Assembly (NCBI RefSeq): GCF_947648125.1
Contig: NZ_CANSMR010000001.1
Coordinates: forward strand, 248,001-312,000
Direction of reading: 5' to 3'
DNA: 64,000 nucleotides
Origin: an uncultured Bradyrhizobium sp.
GTDB lineage: Bacteria > Pseudomonadota > Alphaproteobacteria > Rhizobiales > Xanthobacteraceae
How positions within the stretch are numbered: the first letter of the stretch is position 1; each line of letters begins with the position of its first letter. Shown in pieces: positions 45,696 to 54,161 of this stretch. A program made the position numbers and the translations under genes. The notes beneath the pieces were generated by a model that did not search any database, was not told the origin of the DNA, and was given only the letters and a program-made list of their open reading frames with translations.

Positions 45696-46186
45696 CCGGC
45701 GCGCAGTTGGCTTCGGCGAAGACCCAACGAAAGCTGCACCTCTGGTGGTTTGATGAAGATAATTTACTCTGACACTTGACTCCTGATCGATGGAAGATGG
45801 CGCGATCGCGCCTTGGAACAGCGCACGGCCGTTTACAATCCAGCGACGGCGGCGCCGACATCGCTGTTGAATGGCTCATCGGCGCCCCCGCCGGCATGAG
45901 CATAACCCCGGAAAATTCCAGCACAGCCTGGCCTAGTTTCGGGGAGCACTTCAGGAGTGCAGAACCCTAACTTAAACCGGGGGCCTCTCAGGGGAGCAGG
46001 TCACTTCGCGATACTTTGTCTGGCTGGCCGCTATTGATCCTCGGCAAAGTGCATGCCGCATTCACACCGCAGGGCGCTAGAGCTTCCGACTGCAGGAGCC
46101 AAGCCCAAGAGTTTTGGCGCTTGCTCAGAAAAGCGCCTCTGTGCAAGACAATTGGTTCTCGGAACCGCAATAATGGGAATCGCAAT
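45696..46186. other. intergenic region, nothing recognised
   Basis: About 490 bases with no frame showing family features. A segment near 45890-45970 has an open tail resembling IS-type sequence but could not be assigned. Confidence 0.45.
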
Positions 46187-46630
46187 GTGACAGCCTCTCT
46201 TGACGGCGAAATTCGCGACGGACGCCATCAGATGCAGGTCCGCGTCTATTTTGAAGATACTGACTCCGGTCAGATTGTTTATCACGCGAATTTTTTGCGC
46301 TTCATGGAACGCGGCAGAACGAATTACTTGCGCCTGCTCGGAACCAATCAGCACGCGCTGCTCCAAGAAGCGCGGAACGATGCGCCCGGCTTTACCTTTG
46401 TTGTCCGTTCGATGACAATCGATTTTCTAAAGCCGGCGGTCTTGGACGACGTGCTTGACGTCGTCACGCTACCGCAAGAGGTGAGAGGCGCGTCCATTAC
46501 CTTGCTGCAGGAATGCAGGCGCGCAGACGATCTCTTAGTCACGGCGCGTGTACGCGTGGCCTTTATCTCAGGCGGAAAAGCACAGCGCATCCCGAAGGCG
46601 CTGCGGCTTGTTATGGAAGACCATAGGTAA
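46187..46630 (+). CDS. YbgC-like acyl-CoA thioesterase
   Basis: A 147-residue hot-dog thioesterase. VYFEDTDSGQIVYHANFLRFMERGRTNYLR includes the catalytic Asp segment of 4-hydroxybenzoyl-CoA/YbgC thioesterases (shown in the first 20 residues: YFEDTDSGQIVYHANFLRFM). A GTG at 46187 gives a length close to the family norm; a longer frame upstream lacks similarity. No tol-pal genes adjoin, so this may be a catabolic or housekeeping stray. Confidence 0.8.
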   Translation: MTASLDGEIRDGRHQMQVRVYFEDTDSGQIVYHANFLRFMERGRTNYLRLLGTNQHALLQEARNDAPGFTFVVRSMTIDFLKPAVLDDVLDVVTLPQEVRGASITLLQECRRADDLLVTARVRVAFISGGKAQRIPKALRLVMEDHR

Positions 46631-46699
46631 ACCTGCTCGCCATTCACGCCTTAGCCGTCCAGCGACCCAATGAAAGCAACCCGTTAGGTTTCTGTTGCG

Positions 46700-46921
46700 A
46701 CATGGTCTCGGCTGACCGCGAGTTCGCCTCGCTGGGTATGAGCTCTACCGTTTCGGCGGGAACGAGTTGGTCGGCGATGGCGCCGAATCGAGGATCACCG
46801 ATTTCTTCGCGAAGCTCTTCCGACTGCACCGCGCGGGGGCGCTGACGGTGCCCTCGACCGAAGGCAAGAAATACCGCTTGAATGTCGGAAAATCAGACAT
46901 TATATTGGCTACGGGTCCTAG
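46700..46921 (+). pseudogene. C-terminal remnant of an unidentified, nuclease-like protein
   Basis: ADREFASLG, then after a one-base shift YELYRFGGNELVGDGAESR and ITDFFAKLFRLH. The pattern of a strand 'G-Y-x-V/L-Y-R-F' followed by a helix resembles the end of restriction-endonuclease-fold domains. It ends at TAG 46919. Assignment is weak. Confidence 0.35.
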
Positions 46922-46933
46922 ATAGACACAACG

Positions 46934-47278
46934 ATGGTAACCGTTACACTCGCGCCTCCGCCCGTCAAGATTGCGCCGTTTCCCTTGGCCGCCGTCGAGG
47001 CAAAACTGCGCGATGAGTTGGTTGAGGCCGTCAAGATTGAGGCTTCGATTAGAGGCTTGGCCCTGCCGGCGGCACCGGCAGATATCGCCAAAGCATCCGT
47101 TCACGTGGACTCGTTGGTGGTCGTTTCAATCCTATGCGCAGTTGAACCGATTGTCGGGTTTGAGCTGCCTGAAAGCGTTGTCCGGGCAGGCGGATACACT
47201 TCAGTCGACAGCGCACTCGGCCAGCTACTACCCCGTTTGGAGAAAGAGTGGACGAAGAAGAAAGGAACGAAGTCATGA
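46934..47278 (+). CDS. small ACP-like protein
   Basis: A 114-residue protein. Residues 55-100 (VHVDSLVVVSILCAVEPIVG, FELPESVVRAGGYTSVDSAL) have the pattern of an acyl-carrier protein: the DSL motif with Ser60 as possible phosphopantetheine site, an acidic turn and a final helix. The first 30 residues are Pro/Ala-rich. It overlaps the XRE regulator start (ATGA), making it the first gene of the module. Whether it is pantetheinylated is unknown. Confidence 0.7.
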   Translation: MVTVTLAPPPVKIAPFPLAAVEAKLRDELVEAVKIEASIRGLALPAAPADIAKASVHVDSLVVVSILCAVEPIVGFELPESVVRAGGYTSVDSALGQLLPRLEKEWTKKKGTKS

Positions 47279-47646
47279 CCGAGCTCGCAGTTCATCAAGA
47301 CAACGATGACGAAGCGCGCCGACTCTTGGGCGATCGGTTACGTGAAGCGCGCAAGTATCTCGGTCTTAAGCAGGAAGAAGTCGCAAGCTATTTAAAAATC
47401 CCACGAACGGCGCTCACGGATATCGAAAACGGTCAGCGCCGCGTCGAGGCGATCGAACTCGCCCGGCTTGCTAAGCTGTACCGTCAGCCGGTGGGCTATT
47501 TCACCGGGGAGGACGCTGCAGCGAGCCTGCCAATCGATGTGGCCCACCTGGCGCGCAAGGCGGCCGACTTATCGGAGCAGGACCGCACCGAGCTCGGGCG
47601 TTTCGCCGAATACCTGCGCGCACGCTCGCGCGCCGCGCAAGGCTGA
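47275..47646 (+). CDS. XRE-family HTH regulator
   Basis: A 123-residue protein with a Cro/CI HTH at about residues 20-75 (LREARKYLGLKQEEVASYLK, IPRTALTDIENGQRR) and a helical tail. It precedes an ImmA/IrrE peptidase by three bases. In known pairs (ImmR-ImmA) the peptidase cleaves the regulator on a damage or phage signal. It likely represses this operon. Confidence 0.9.
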   Translation: MTELAVHQDNDDEARRLLGDRLREARKYLGLKQEEVASYLKIPRTALTDIENGQRRVEAIELARLAKLYRQPVGYFTGEDAAASLPIDVAHLARKAADLSEQDRTELGRFAEYLRARSRAAQG

Positions 47647-47649
47647 TCG

Positions 47650-48663
47650 ATGGTGGCCGCGGATTATCCGAGCGCGGTACGTGCCGGCACGATGGCCGCG
47701 GCCCGGCTACATCAGCAACTTGACCTGCGTAAGCAGATCGAGGCGGCCGGCGGCAACGTCGATGTCTTCGCGGCCATCCATGCCTTAAATTTGCCCCTGC
47801 TCGTGCGGCCCCTGCAAGGACTCCTTGGTGCCTATCTGAGCGAACCTGAGCCCGGCGTCCTCGTTACGACGCAGCGTCCGATGAGCATTCAACGGTTCAC
47901 GGCGGCTCATGAGCTCGGTCACTTCCGGCTACAGCATCAGCCCAGTCTCGATGACGAAAGCATTCTGCGACGGATGCTGCTGCAGGCGCAGCCGACGGGC
48001 GACTTTCAGGAGGTTGAGGCCGACGCATTCGCGGTCGAGTTCATGATGCCGCGCTGGCTCGTCGCTTGGCATGCGGCCCGTCAGGGCTGGACCGCTCCCA
48101 ACTTTCGGCGACCGAGTGCAGTCTATCAGCTCTCGTTGCGGATCGGCGCGAGTTATGAGGCGACTTGCTGGACGCTCGCCCGCCACAGATTCATCCAAGC
48201 GGCGCAGGCCCGGGAGCTTCTTCAGACTCAACCGCGTGAGATGAAAGTCGCCCTGCTTGAGGCGTATCAGCCGCAAGACTACCGCGGCGACGTCTGGCTG
48301 CTCACCGAGCGCGACGCAGGAGCGCGCATCGATGGGAGCCGCAACGATCTGTTTGTTCTCAGGCTCGAAGAACACAGCGGCGGAGGCTATCTCTGGGACA
48401 TCGATCAGCTCAAGGAGAGCGGTTTCGCCATTGTTCGCGATGACCTGCAGGCGATTGACGCCGACGGCGTCGGCGGGCCTGTCATCAGGCGCGTGACGGC
48501 GGCGCCACCGGACACCTATCGCGGACGGCTCGCGATCGACGAACGTCGACCATGGGATCCTGATCCGCCGCTTGCCACCCTTGCCATGGACATCGATCTC
48601 ACCGGTCCTGAGCAAGAGGGGCTTTCGCGCGCCGAACGGCGGAGGCTGCTTGAGGCGGCATGA
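47650..48663 (+). CDS. ImmA/IrrE metallopeptidase with C-terminal chagasin-like domain
   Basis: A 337-residue protein. Zinc motif HELGH (H87-H91) with a later ligand candidate in EVEADAFAVEFMMP marks the ImmA/IrrE domain (about 20-190). Residues 213-318 look like a chagasin/I42 cysteine-protease inhibitor: SGGGYLW (243-249) for NPTTGYxW, DGVGG (272-276) for the GxGG loop, and RRPW (299-302) for the RPW loop. The next gene is a papain-family protease, overlapping by ATGA. So inhibitor and target enzyme may be made together. The inhibitor call rests on motif spacing, not on a search. Confidence 0.85.
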   Translation: MVAADYPSAVRAGTMAAARLHQQLDLRKQIEAAGGNVDVFAAIHALNLPLLVRPLQGLLGAYLSEPEPGVLVTTQRPMSIQRFTAAHELGHFRLQHQPSLDDESILRRMLLQAQPTGDFQEVEADAFAVEFMMPRWLVAWHAARQGWTAPNFRRPSAVYQLSLRIGASYEATCWTLARHRFIQAAQARELLQTQPREMKVALLEAYQPQDYRGDVWLLTERDAGARIDGSRNDLFVLRLEEHSGGGYLWDIDQLKESGFAIVRDDLQAIDADGVGGPVIRRVTAAPPDTYRGRLAIDERRPWDPDPPLATLAMDIDLTGPEQEGLSRAERRRLLEAA

Positions 48664-49346
48664 GCGACATTACGATTTCGGTCGATCTGCGGGCTTCTTT
48701 CGGCGCTGCCCGCAATCAAGGGGCACGCCCTACCTGCCTTGCCTTCGCGGCGAGCGATGCACACGCCGCTCTACGTGAGGGCTGGGTACCGTTGTCCTGC
48801 GAATATGCCTTCTATCAGGCGCAACGGCGCGCCGGCCGAATGCCGAACACCGGCGCAGTCCTGTCCTCAATGCTGGAGGCGCTCCGCAAGGATGGGCAAC
48901 CCGAAGAGAGCGGCTGGCCCTATCTATCGGCAACACCCGCAGATGCAGCGTCATGGGCGCCGCCGCGCGAGGTCGGCAAGCTGTTCGGCCGCAACGGCGC
49001 GATCGCTACACACTCGATCGATCGCGTCATCCGGGAATTAGATCAGGGGCGCCCGGTGATCGTCCTCACGATGCTGTCGCGCGCCTTCTATCAGCGCACT
49101 CCACAAGGTGTCGTCGATCCAGCGCCCGGCGAGCAACCCGAGCCGGACCGACGCCATGCCGTCATCGCCGTCGGCCACGGTAAGGTCGACGGCCAGCGCG
49201 CCGTCTTGGTGCGCAACAGTTGGGGGCCGAGTTGGGGCGATGCCGGCTACGGCTGGCTTACGGAGCGGTTCCTTGGCACACGCATCTATGCGGCCGCAAC
49301 CTTGTTGGAGGAGGTCGATGTACCTGCCGATCCCATCGCAGCCTGA
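48660..49346 (+). CDS. papain-family (C1) cysteine protease, cytosolic
   Basis: A 228-residue protein with a full papain active site: Gln20 and Cys26 in NQGARPTCLAFA, His166 in RRHAVIAVGHG and Asn186 in VRNSWGPSWG. There is no signal peptide or long propeptide, so it should act in the cytoplasm and need another form of control. The chagasin-like domain encoded just upstream is a natural candidate. It overlaps its neighbours on both sides (ATGA; 29 bases with the next gene). Confidence 0.9.
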   Translation: MSDITISVDLRASFGAARNQGARPTCLAFAASDAHAALREGWVPLSCEYAFYQAQRRAGRMPNTGAVLSSMLEALRKDGQPEESGWPYLSATPADAASWAPPREVGKLFGRNGAIATHSIDRVIRELDQGRPVIVLTMLSRAFYQRTPQGVVDPAPGEQPEPDRRHAVIAVGHGKVDGQRAVLVRNSWGPSWGDAGYGWLTERFLGTRIYAAATLLEEVDVPADPIAA

Positions 49347-50100
49347 CTGCGCGAGCGCCTGGCGCGAAGCCGTGCGCGCCGTCGATAATCGACCGGGCCA
49401 CTCGGCCTATAATGTGATCATCGATATTGCAGATCCGATCGCCAATGCAACGTCGGCGGATACCCGAGTCGCGGTCGTTGACGAGTTCCTGTCTGACTGC
49501 GACAAGTCGGTGGAGACGGTGGCGAACACCATTTTTCCAGCAGGCCTTTATCGCCGCTTTGGCGCACCTGCCTTCTTCGATATTTTCCGCGACAATGTTC
49601 TGAAGAAGGTTCGGCGAAGCGAACGCTGGTCCGGTTACTATTTCGAGCGCATGATCCAATATCCGGTGGCCGAGGGTGACGCGCCCAATCAGCTCTGGGA
49701 TATCGTAGAACGCCTGAAAAACGAGGATGTGCGGGCCCTCAACAAGTTCGAGCTGTCGCTGTTCGATCCGGTCAGGGATGTCGATAATTCGCCTTATGGC
49801 GGACAGTGCCTCAGTTTCATGAGCTTCAAGGTCATACCTGGCACGGAAAAGACGCTGACCCTGACGGCGATGTATCGCAATCACTTCTACATCGAAAAGC
49901 TGCTGGGCAACCTGATCGGCCTTGGTCGCCTAATGGACTTTGTCGCTCACGAGGCGGGCCTCAAGGTCGGCGCGCTCACCGTCATTTCCACCCATGCCGA
50001 AATCGACCAGCCCCGCCGCAACGGAAAGCCTGCCAGCCGGTCCGACATTACTGCGATGATCGCAAAGTTCGATCAGGCGGCAGCCCCTCTCGCGGCTTGA
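49318..50100 (+). CDS. thymidylate-synthase-like protein
   Basis: A 260-residue protein with a TS-like core: TIFPAGLYRR near 71-80, candidate nucleophile Cys164 in GGQCLSFMSFKV, Arg187 in TAMYRNHFY, Asn198 in LLGNLIGL and His226 in ISTHAEID. The Asp of the RSCD motif of ThyA reads Phe, so dUMP methylation is uncertain; it may handle another pyrimidine nucleotide. The start at 49318 follows GGAGGAGG inside the end of the protease gene. Ends 28 bases into the convergent UDG-like gene. Confidence 0.8.
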   Translation: MYLPIPSQPDCASAWREAVRAVDNRPGHSAYNVIIDIADPIANATSADTRVAVVDEFLSDCDKSVETVANTIFPAGLYRRFGAPAFFDIFRDNVLKKVRRSERWSGYYFERMIQYPVAEGDAPNQLWDIVERLKNEDVRALNKFELSLFDPVRDVDNSPYGGQCLSFMSFKVIPGTEKTLTLTAMYRNHFYIEKLLGNLIGLGRLMDFVAHEAGLKVGALTVISTHAEIDQPRRNGKPASRSDITAMIAKFDQAAAPLAA

Positions 50101-50780
50101 GTGCCGGAGAAGGGAAGCTCGAGCGTCTGTCGGTCGTCATCGTCGGCTGCGAGACCGTAGATGTGATTGACGCCCGAGATGAACCCGGCTTGGCCACCGT
50201 AACTTGGATGGCGGACGATCTCGACCGTTATATCGAGGCCGTTTAGCGCCATACCGGCATCGCGGCCGATTGCCACGATCCGGCGGGGCTTGATCATCGC
50301 AACGAGAGCCATGAGCAATGGCCACGTGGCTTCGCGCTCGACCCTTGTGTGGCAGCGATTCGAGAAGGGGTCATCCGCCTCATGCGGATGAAGAGGAAAT
50401 ATATTCCACAACACTGCGGGCTCGCCGATTCGAGTGAGCACGCTCCAGACGATGGCGGCGGTCCGCTCCGCGACCGCCGGACCTCTTGTCGCGCGATCCA
50501 GCGCTATGCCGCCCATCAGCGCCGCCGCCTGGCCCAAATGGACCTCGTCCGTCAGCGGCACGCCTGTTCTGCGGCCGCCGCGATAGCCCAGATCGCGGGC
50601 GATCCAGATCGTGTCGACATGCGCGGTTAGGGCTGCGTCCAGGCAGCGCACAAGATTCCGCCGCCGGACGCGCGCCGCATCTGCTCGATCATAAGTCGCA
50701 CAACAATCGGCATAAGGGTTGAACACCGAAGGCAGGTGGGTTTCGGCGAGGGCTTGGGTAAAGGACTTCGGCGTTTTCAA
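50073..50780 (-). CDS. uracil-DNA-glycosylase superfamily-like protein
   Basis: A 235-residue protein with the order of UDG/TDG motifs: FNPYADCCATYD near 20-31, DLGYRGGRRTGVPLTDE near 63-79, LWNIFPLHPHE near 122-132, and a C-terminal HPSYGGQAGF segment. The TTG start at 50780 overlaps the MazG stop (TTGA). Base specificity is unclear. Coupled to a MazG-like gene and convergent with a TS-like gene, it suggests action on unusual pyrimidines. Confidence 0.75.
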   Translation of the reverse strand: MKTPKSFTQALAETHLPSVFNPYADCCATYDRADAARVRRRNLVRCLDAALTAHVDTIWIARDLGYRGGRRTGVPLTDEVHLGQAAALMGGIALDRATRGPAVAERTAAIVWSVLTRIGEPAVLWNIFPLHPHEADDPFSNRCHTRVEREATWPLLMALVAMIKPRRIVAIGRDAGMALNGLDITVEIVRHPSYGGQAGFISGVNHIYGLAADDDDRQTLELPFSGTQAARGAAA

Positions 50781-51952
50781 GGTAGTGTCTCGATTGTCAA
50801 ACGACGGTTATTCGTATCGATGTGGAGACGTCCGCGCCGATGCTCGCGCAGAAAGCGGAAAGCGGCATAGCCCTGCAAGATCGCCTCTTCCCAAAGCCAC
50901 AACGGAATTTGCTCCGCCTCATACCCGGCGACGAACTGGCGGACATGCTTGAGCATGTCGAACGGCAACTCACCAACTCTAACGTCAGCGATGAAATTCA
51001 GGGCCACGGCTTGCCCAAATATCCATGTCGCCACGCCTTCTTCGATCAGCGTGGCGCGGGCTCCATCCTGTGCCTCGTCGATCTTGGGATCGCTCTTGCG
51101 CTTGAGTCGGAAAAGACTGCGGATGACAGGTGACCAAGTCAAGACCGCCACGTAGGCGTAGTGAAAAACGTCGTGAAAGCGGTAGTCATCGGCCGTCATG
51201 GCGTTGTCGGTCAGACGATCGCCAATGTTCAGGCCGTTGCAGCGCTGAAACACGTAGGTCTGGCCGCGAACTTTGCGTTCGAACACGTCGACGTAGAGGT
51301 CGCGGGGCAACTGCTCCTCAGCTTCCGCGGACTCGTCAAGCGGCGCCGGGTAGATACGTTCGCGAGGCCAGCGATCGAAGATCTTGCTCAGATTCTTGAC
51401 CGCCGCCGCCTCAAGCGTCACGCCCGCCTCGTTCGCGGCCTGAATCACAGTTCTCATGATCGCAACCAGGCGGCCCGCCAAAGCTGCTTGGTTATTGGTC
51501 AGGCGGCCGGCCTCGTGGTCGGTCATCAGTAGGCCGACTTCGCCCGCGAGCTGGAGCAGCGTCTTCTCGAACGCCAGCGTCGGCTCCGATCGTCGAGTCA
51601 TTATCGCGGGTTGGAGGGAAGCGAATGAAAGTAGGTCATCAGGCGCACGCTGCCAGTCCGCATATCCTCGATTTAGATTTCCTGCGATATCGCCGAGGGA
51701 CAGCCCGCCACGCGCGGCAACCGCCGTGAGATACCAAAGTACGTCGCCCAATTCCTCGACGACGGCACCAGCGTAGCCGAGATACGAGGCTCGATCTCGC
51801 TGCTTCTTTTTGACCTCGCTGAGCAGGCTGCCGGTTTCGCCAAACAGGCCGAGCAGCGGAAACGTGAGCGAACCGCTGTCGCTTCGCTGATCGGTGGTCA
51901 ACGCCTGCGAGACATAGTCCTGAATGCTGAGCGGGGTGAACTCGTCCGTCAC
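50777..51952 (-). CDS. MazG-like nucleotide pyrophosphohydrolase with C-terminal extension
   Basis: A 391-residue protein. The all-alpha NTP-PPase signature is present: GLFGETGSLLSE with EELGDVLWYL about 25 residues later, giving the ExxxxxxE...ExxD metal set. A second helical region (FEKTLLQLAGEVGLLMTDHE) looks like a degenerate repeat. The last 190 residues (FHDVFHYAYVAVLTW, IEEGVATWIFGQAVALNF) are unassigned. It would cleave NTPs or modified dNTPs to monophosphates. First gene of the leftward arm of the module. Confidence 0.85.
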   Translation of the reverse strand: MTDEFTPLSIQDYVSQALTTDQRSDSGSLTFPLLGLFGETGSLLSEVKKKQRDRASYLGYAGAVVEELGDVLWYLTAVAARGGLSLGDIAGNLNRGYADWQRAPDDLLSFASLQPAIMTRRSEPTLAFEKTLLQLAGEVGLLMTDHEAGRLTNNQAALAGRLVAIMRTVIQAANEAGVTLEAAAVKNLSKIFDRWPRERIYPAPLDESAEAEEQLPRDLYVDVFERKVRGQTYVFQRCNGLNIGDRLTDNAMTADDYRFHDVFHYAYVAVLTWSPVIRSLFRLKRKSDPKIDEAQDGARATLIEEGVATWIFGQAVALNFIADVRVGELPFDMLKHVRQFVAGYEAEQIPLWLWEEAILQGYAAFRFLREHRRGRLHIDTNNRRLTIETLP

Positions 51953-52005
51953 TATGGCCGCCTCTTTCGACGATCGGAGATTGCTTCGTCGGGAACGGTC
52001 ACGCC

Positions 52006-52155
52006 TTAGGCCTTCAGTGCACGCAGAACCACGACCCGGATCGGCTCGCGCGCTTCCGCAGCTCGAATGCCGAGGTGGTGCTTCGTGACCGACGGTACCT
52101 GAATCTGCAGGTACTCATCGACCCCATTGAGTGATTGCGAAGTAACCGTCTTCAT
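52006..52155 (-). CDS. small ribbon-helix-helix-like protein
   Basis: A 49-residue frame from ATG 52155. DEYLQIQVPSVTKHHLGIRA and AEAREPIRVVVLRALKA fit a beta strand and two helices of an RHH/Arc-type antitoxin or regulator. Upstream, TCACTATATCGTGA at 52185-52198 is a near-palindrome that could be its operator. No toxin partner is adjacent. Could be a remnant. Confidence 0.5.
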   Translation of the reverse strand: MKTVTSQSLNGVDEYLQIQVPSVTKHHLGIRAAEAREPIRVVVLRALKA

Positions 52156-52408
52156 GACGTCACAATATCATATGTTTCATGAAATCACTATATCGTGAGC
52201 TGTGGAATTTTGGCATGTTGGCGATCAACATCGCGCAGCTTCGAGGTCCTGTGTCTGGAAGGTCTGTCATGATGAGGTGGGCGGGAAGCCGTTGGGTCCT
52301 TGGCGCCTGACGCCGTGATCCGGCTCGGTCTCCCGCCCGTTCCATCTTTCAACCTGAACAGTTGCACGAGGCTGCGCCAACAGACCTCGCATCACAGGGA
52401 CAGGCACC

Positions 52409-53354
52409 GTGATCATACCTCTCCGTTGCGTCGGAATCGACGTCTCCAAACAATATCTTGATGTGTTCGATGAAGCCGTCGGTGCGTCCGAGCGCATCGC
52501 CAACGCGCCACAGGCCATTACGCAGCTGGTGGCGCGTTGGCGATGCGCTGCGCTGGTCGTCTTTGAGGCCACGGGTGTCTATGACCTCGAGCTTCGCCAG
52601 GCTCTGCGTCAGGCCGGCATCCGCTTTGCCCGGATCAATCCGGCCCGTGCCCGCGACTTTGCCCGCGCCAGCGGCCAGCTCGCCAAGACCGATCCGATCG
52701 ACGCGCGGATGCTGGCGGCCTTTGCGCGCGCTATGAAGCCCGCCACCGATCAGGCCGCCACACCCGCCCGCGACGCCTTGGCGAGGTTGGCAAAACGGCG
52801 CGATCAACTGGTCCACATGCGAGCCCAGGAGAAGAACCGCCGCAGCGAAGCCGATGACCGCGCCATGGCCGAACGCATCACTCGCCTCATCGAGGTCCTC
52901 GATCACGAGATTACCGCGATCGAGGCCGAGATCAGCGTACTCATCAAAGCCGAGCCGGCGCTTGCTGACGATGCGCAATTGATGCGCTCCCTGCCCGGCG
53001 TGGGACCCGTCGCCTGCATGCAGCTCATCACCCAAATGCCGGAGCTCGGCTATGTCGGGCCGAAGGAGGTGGCGGCTCTTGCCGGCCTGGCTCCCATCAA
53101 CGTCGATAGTGGTGTTTACCGTGGCAAGCGCAAGATCAGCGGCGGCCGAAAGCGCGTCCGTGACGCCCTCTACATGGCCGCCCTCAACGCTGTTCGCCGC
53201 GCCGGCACCTTCAAAGTCTTCTACGAAAGGCTGCGAAAGGCCGGCAAACCCGCCAAACTCGCCCTCATTGCCTTCGCTAGCTAGAAAGCTGCTAGCAATC
53301 CTCAACGCAATGATGCGCGATCGCAAACCCTACCTCCCGGCACAATCAACATAA
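52409..53354 (+). pseudogene. IS110-family transposase, C-terminal frameshift
   Basis: DEDD-type transposase: GIDVSKQYLDVFDE, LVVFEATGVYDLEL, LAKTDPIDARMLA, and the C-terminal SLPGVGPVACMQLI and YRGKRKISGGRKRVR. The frame stops at 53284, after AFAS. A CTAG duplication (GCTAGCTAGAAAG) shifts it; the normal ending ARKLLAILNAMMRDRKPY continues in another frame to 53354. Element ends not mapped. Confidence 0.85.
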
Positions 53355-53576
53355 CAGTTGCCGCTTCCTCTTGCCGCAGGGCTGCGGCGACTGGGTCAGG
53401 CATGCGGGCGGTCCGGCCCGGCCGTAGCGAGGTGCGACCCCGGGGACTGCACACGCGCGACTGCGGCGCGGCATTCACTGACGAAGTAAAGGCATGGGCC
53501 ATTCAGCGTCGCGTAGCGTTTATCTCAGGCGGATCAAACTTGTTGTTTGGACAAAGTAGAATGGTTGCTGAATTTC

Positions 53577-54136
53577 ATGGCGAAAGCGAAAGACCCTCTT
53601 TTTCGATATCCCGCGATTCACGCTCATAAAGTGGACGAATTCGCGGACCGATTGAAAGAGGTCTATGGTGCAATCGGTTTCGACCTGCGCGACCCGGCCA
53701 ACTTAAATGCGCGCGGAAACTTCGTTCAGCTTCAAGACATCGCCTTGGGCTTCGGAGCATGTGGGACAGAGTGCGGTTGCGTTGACCCGTACGAAAACCT
53801 GCTCAAAGTCCGAGCCGTATTCCAGCTGCACTGGGCGACCCGCCGATGTGATGCAGGGACTGCTGGGGGTAACCTCGGCAGACATTTCGCCGCTCCTCGT
53901 CATCCCAATACCGCGTAAAGGCAGCTGTAGCCGGGCGTAGTCGCTTGCTCCAAAGTGAATCGAGGTGAATGCTAGGGGGCGCCGGTTCGCCAACAGCTTG
54001 AGTTTGAACCAACGGAATTTACTAGCCCCGCGATGTTGTCAGGGTTGCGGCGGATGGTTGAGCAACTAACACTGCATCTCGACGATGAGAGCTCGACGAT
54101 TGCCCCGCCCGCTGTCTCGGAATTGGAGGAATGAGC
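53577..54136 (+). pseudogene. AraC-family regulator, N-terminal remnant
   Basis: RYPAIHAHKVDEFADRLKEV and NARGNFVQLQDIALGFGACG are the start of an AraC-binding-like domain. Later pieces in other frames (RRMVEQLTLHLDDESSTIAP) continue toward the middle of such a protein, up to the IS3 end near 54137. The HTH part is gone. Confidence 0.6.
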
Positions 54137-54161
54137 TGCTGCTGGTTTGATGGACACCGGG

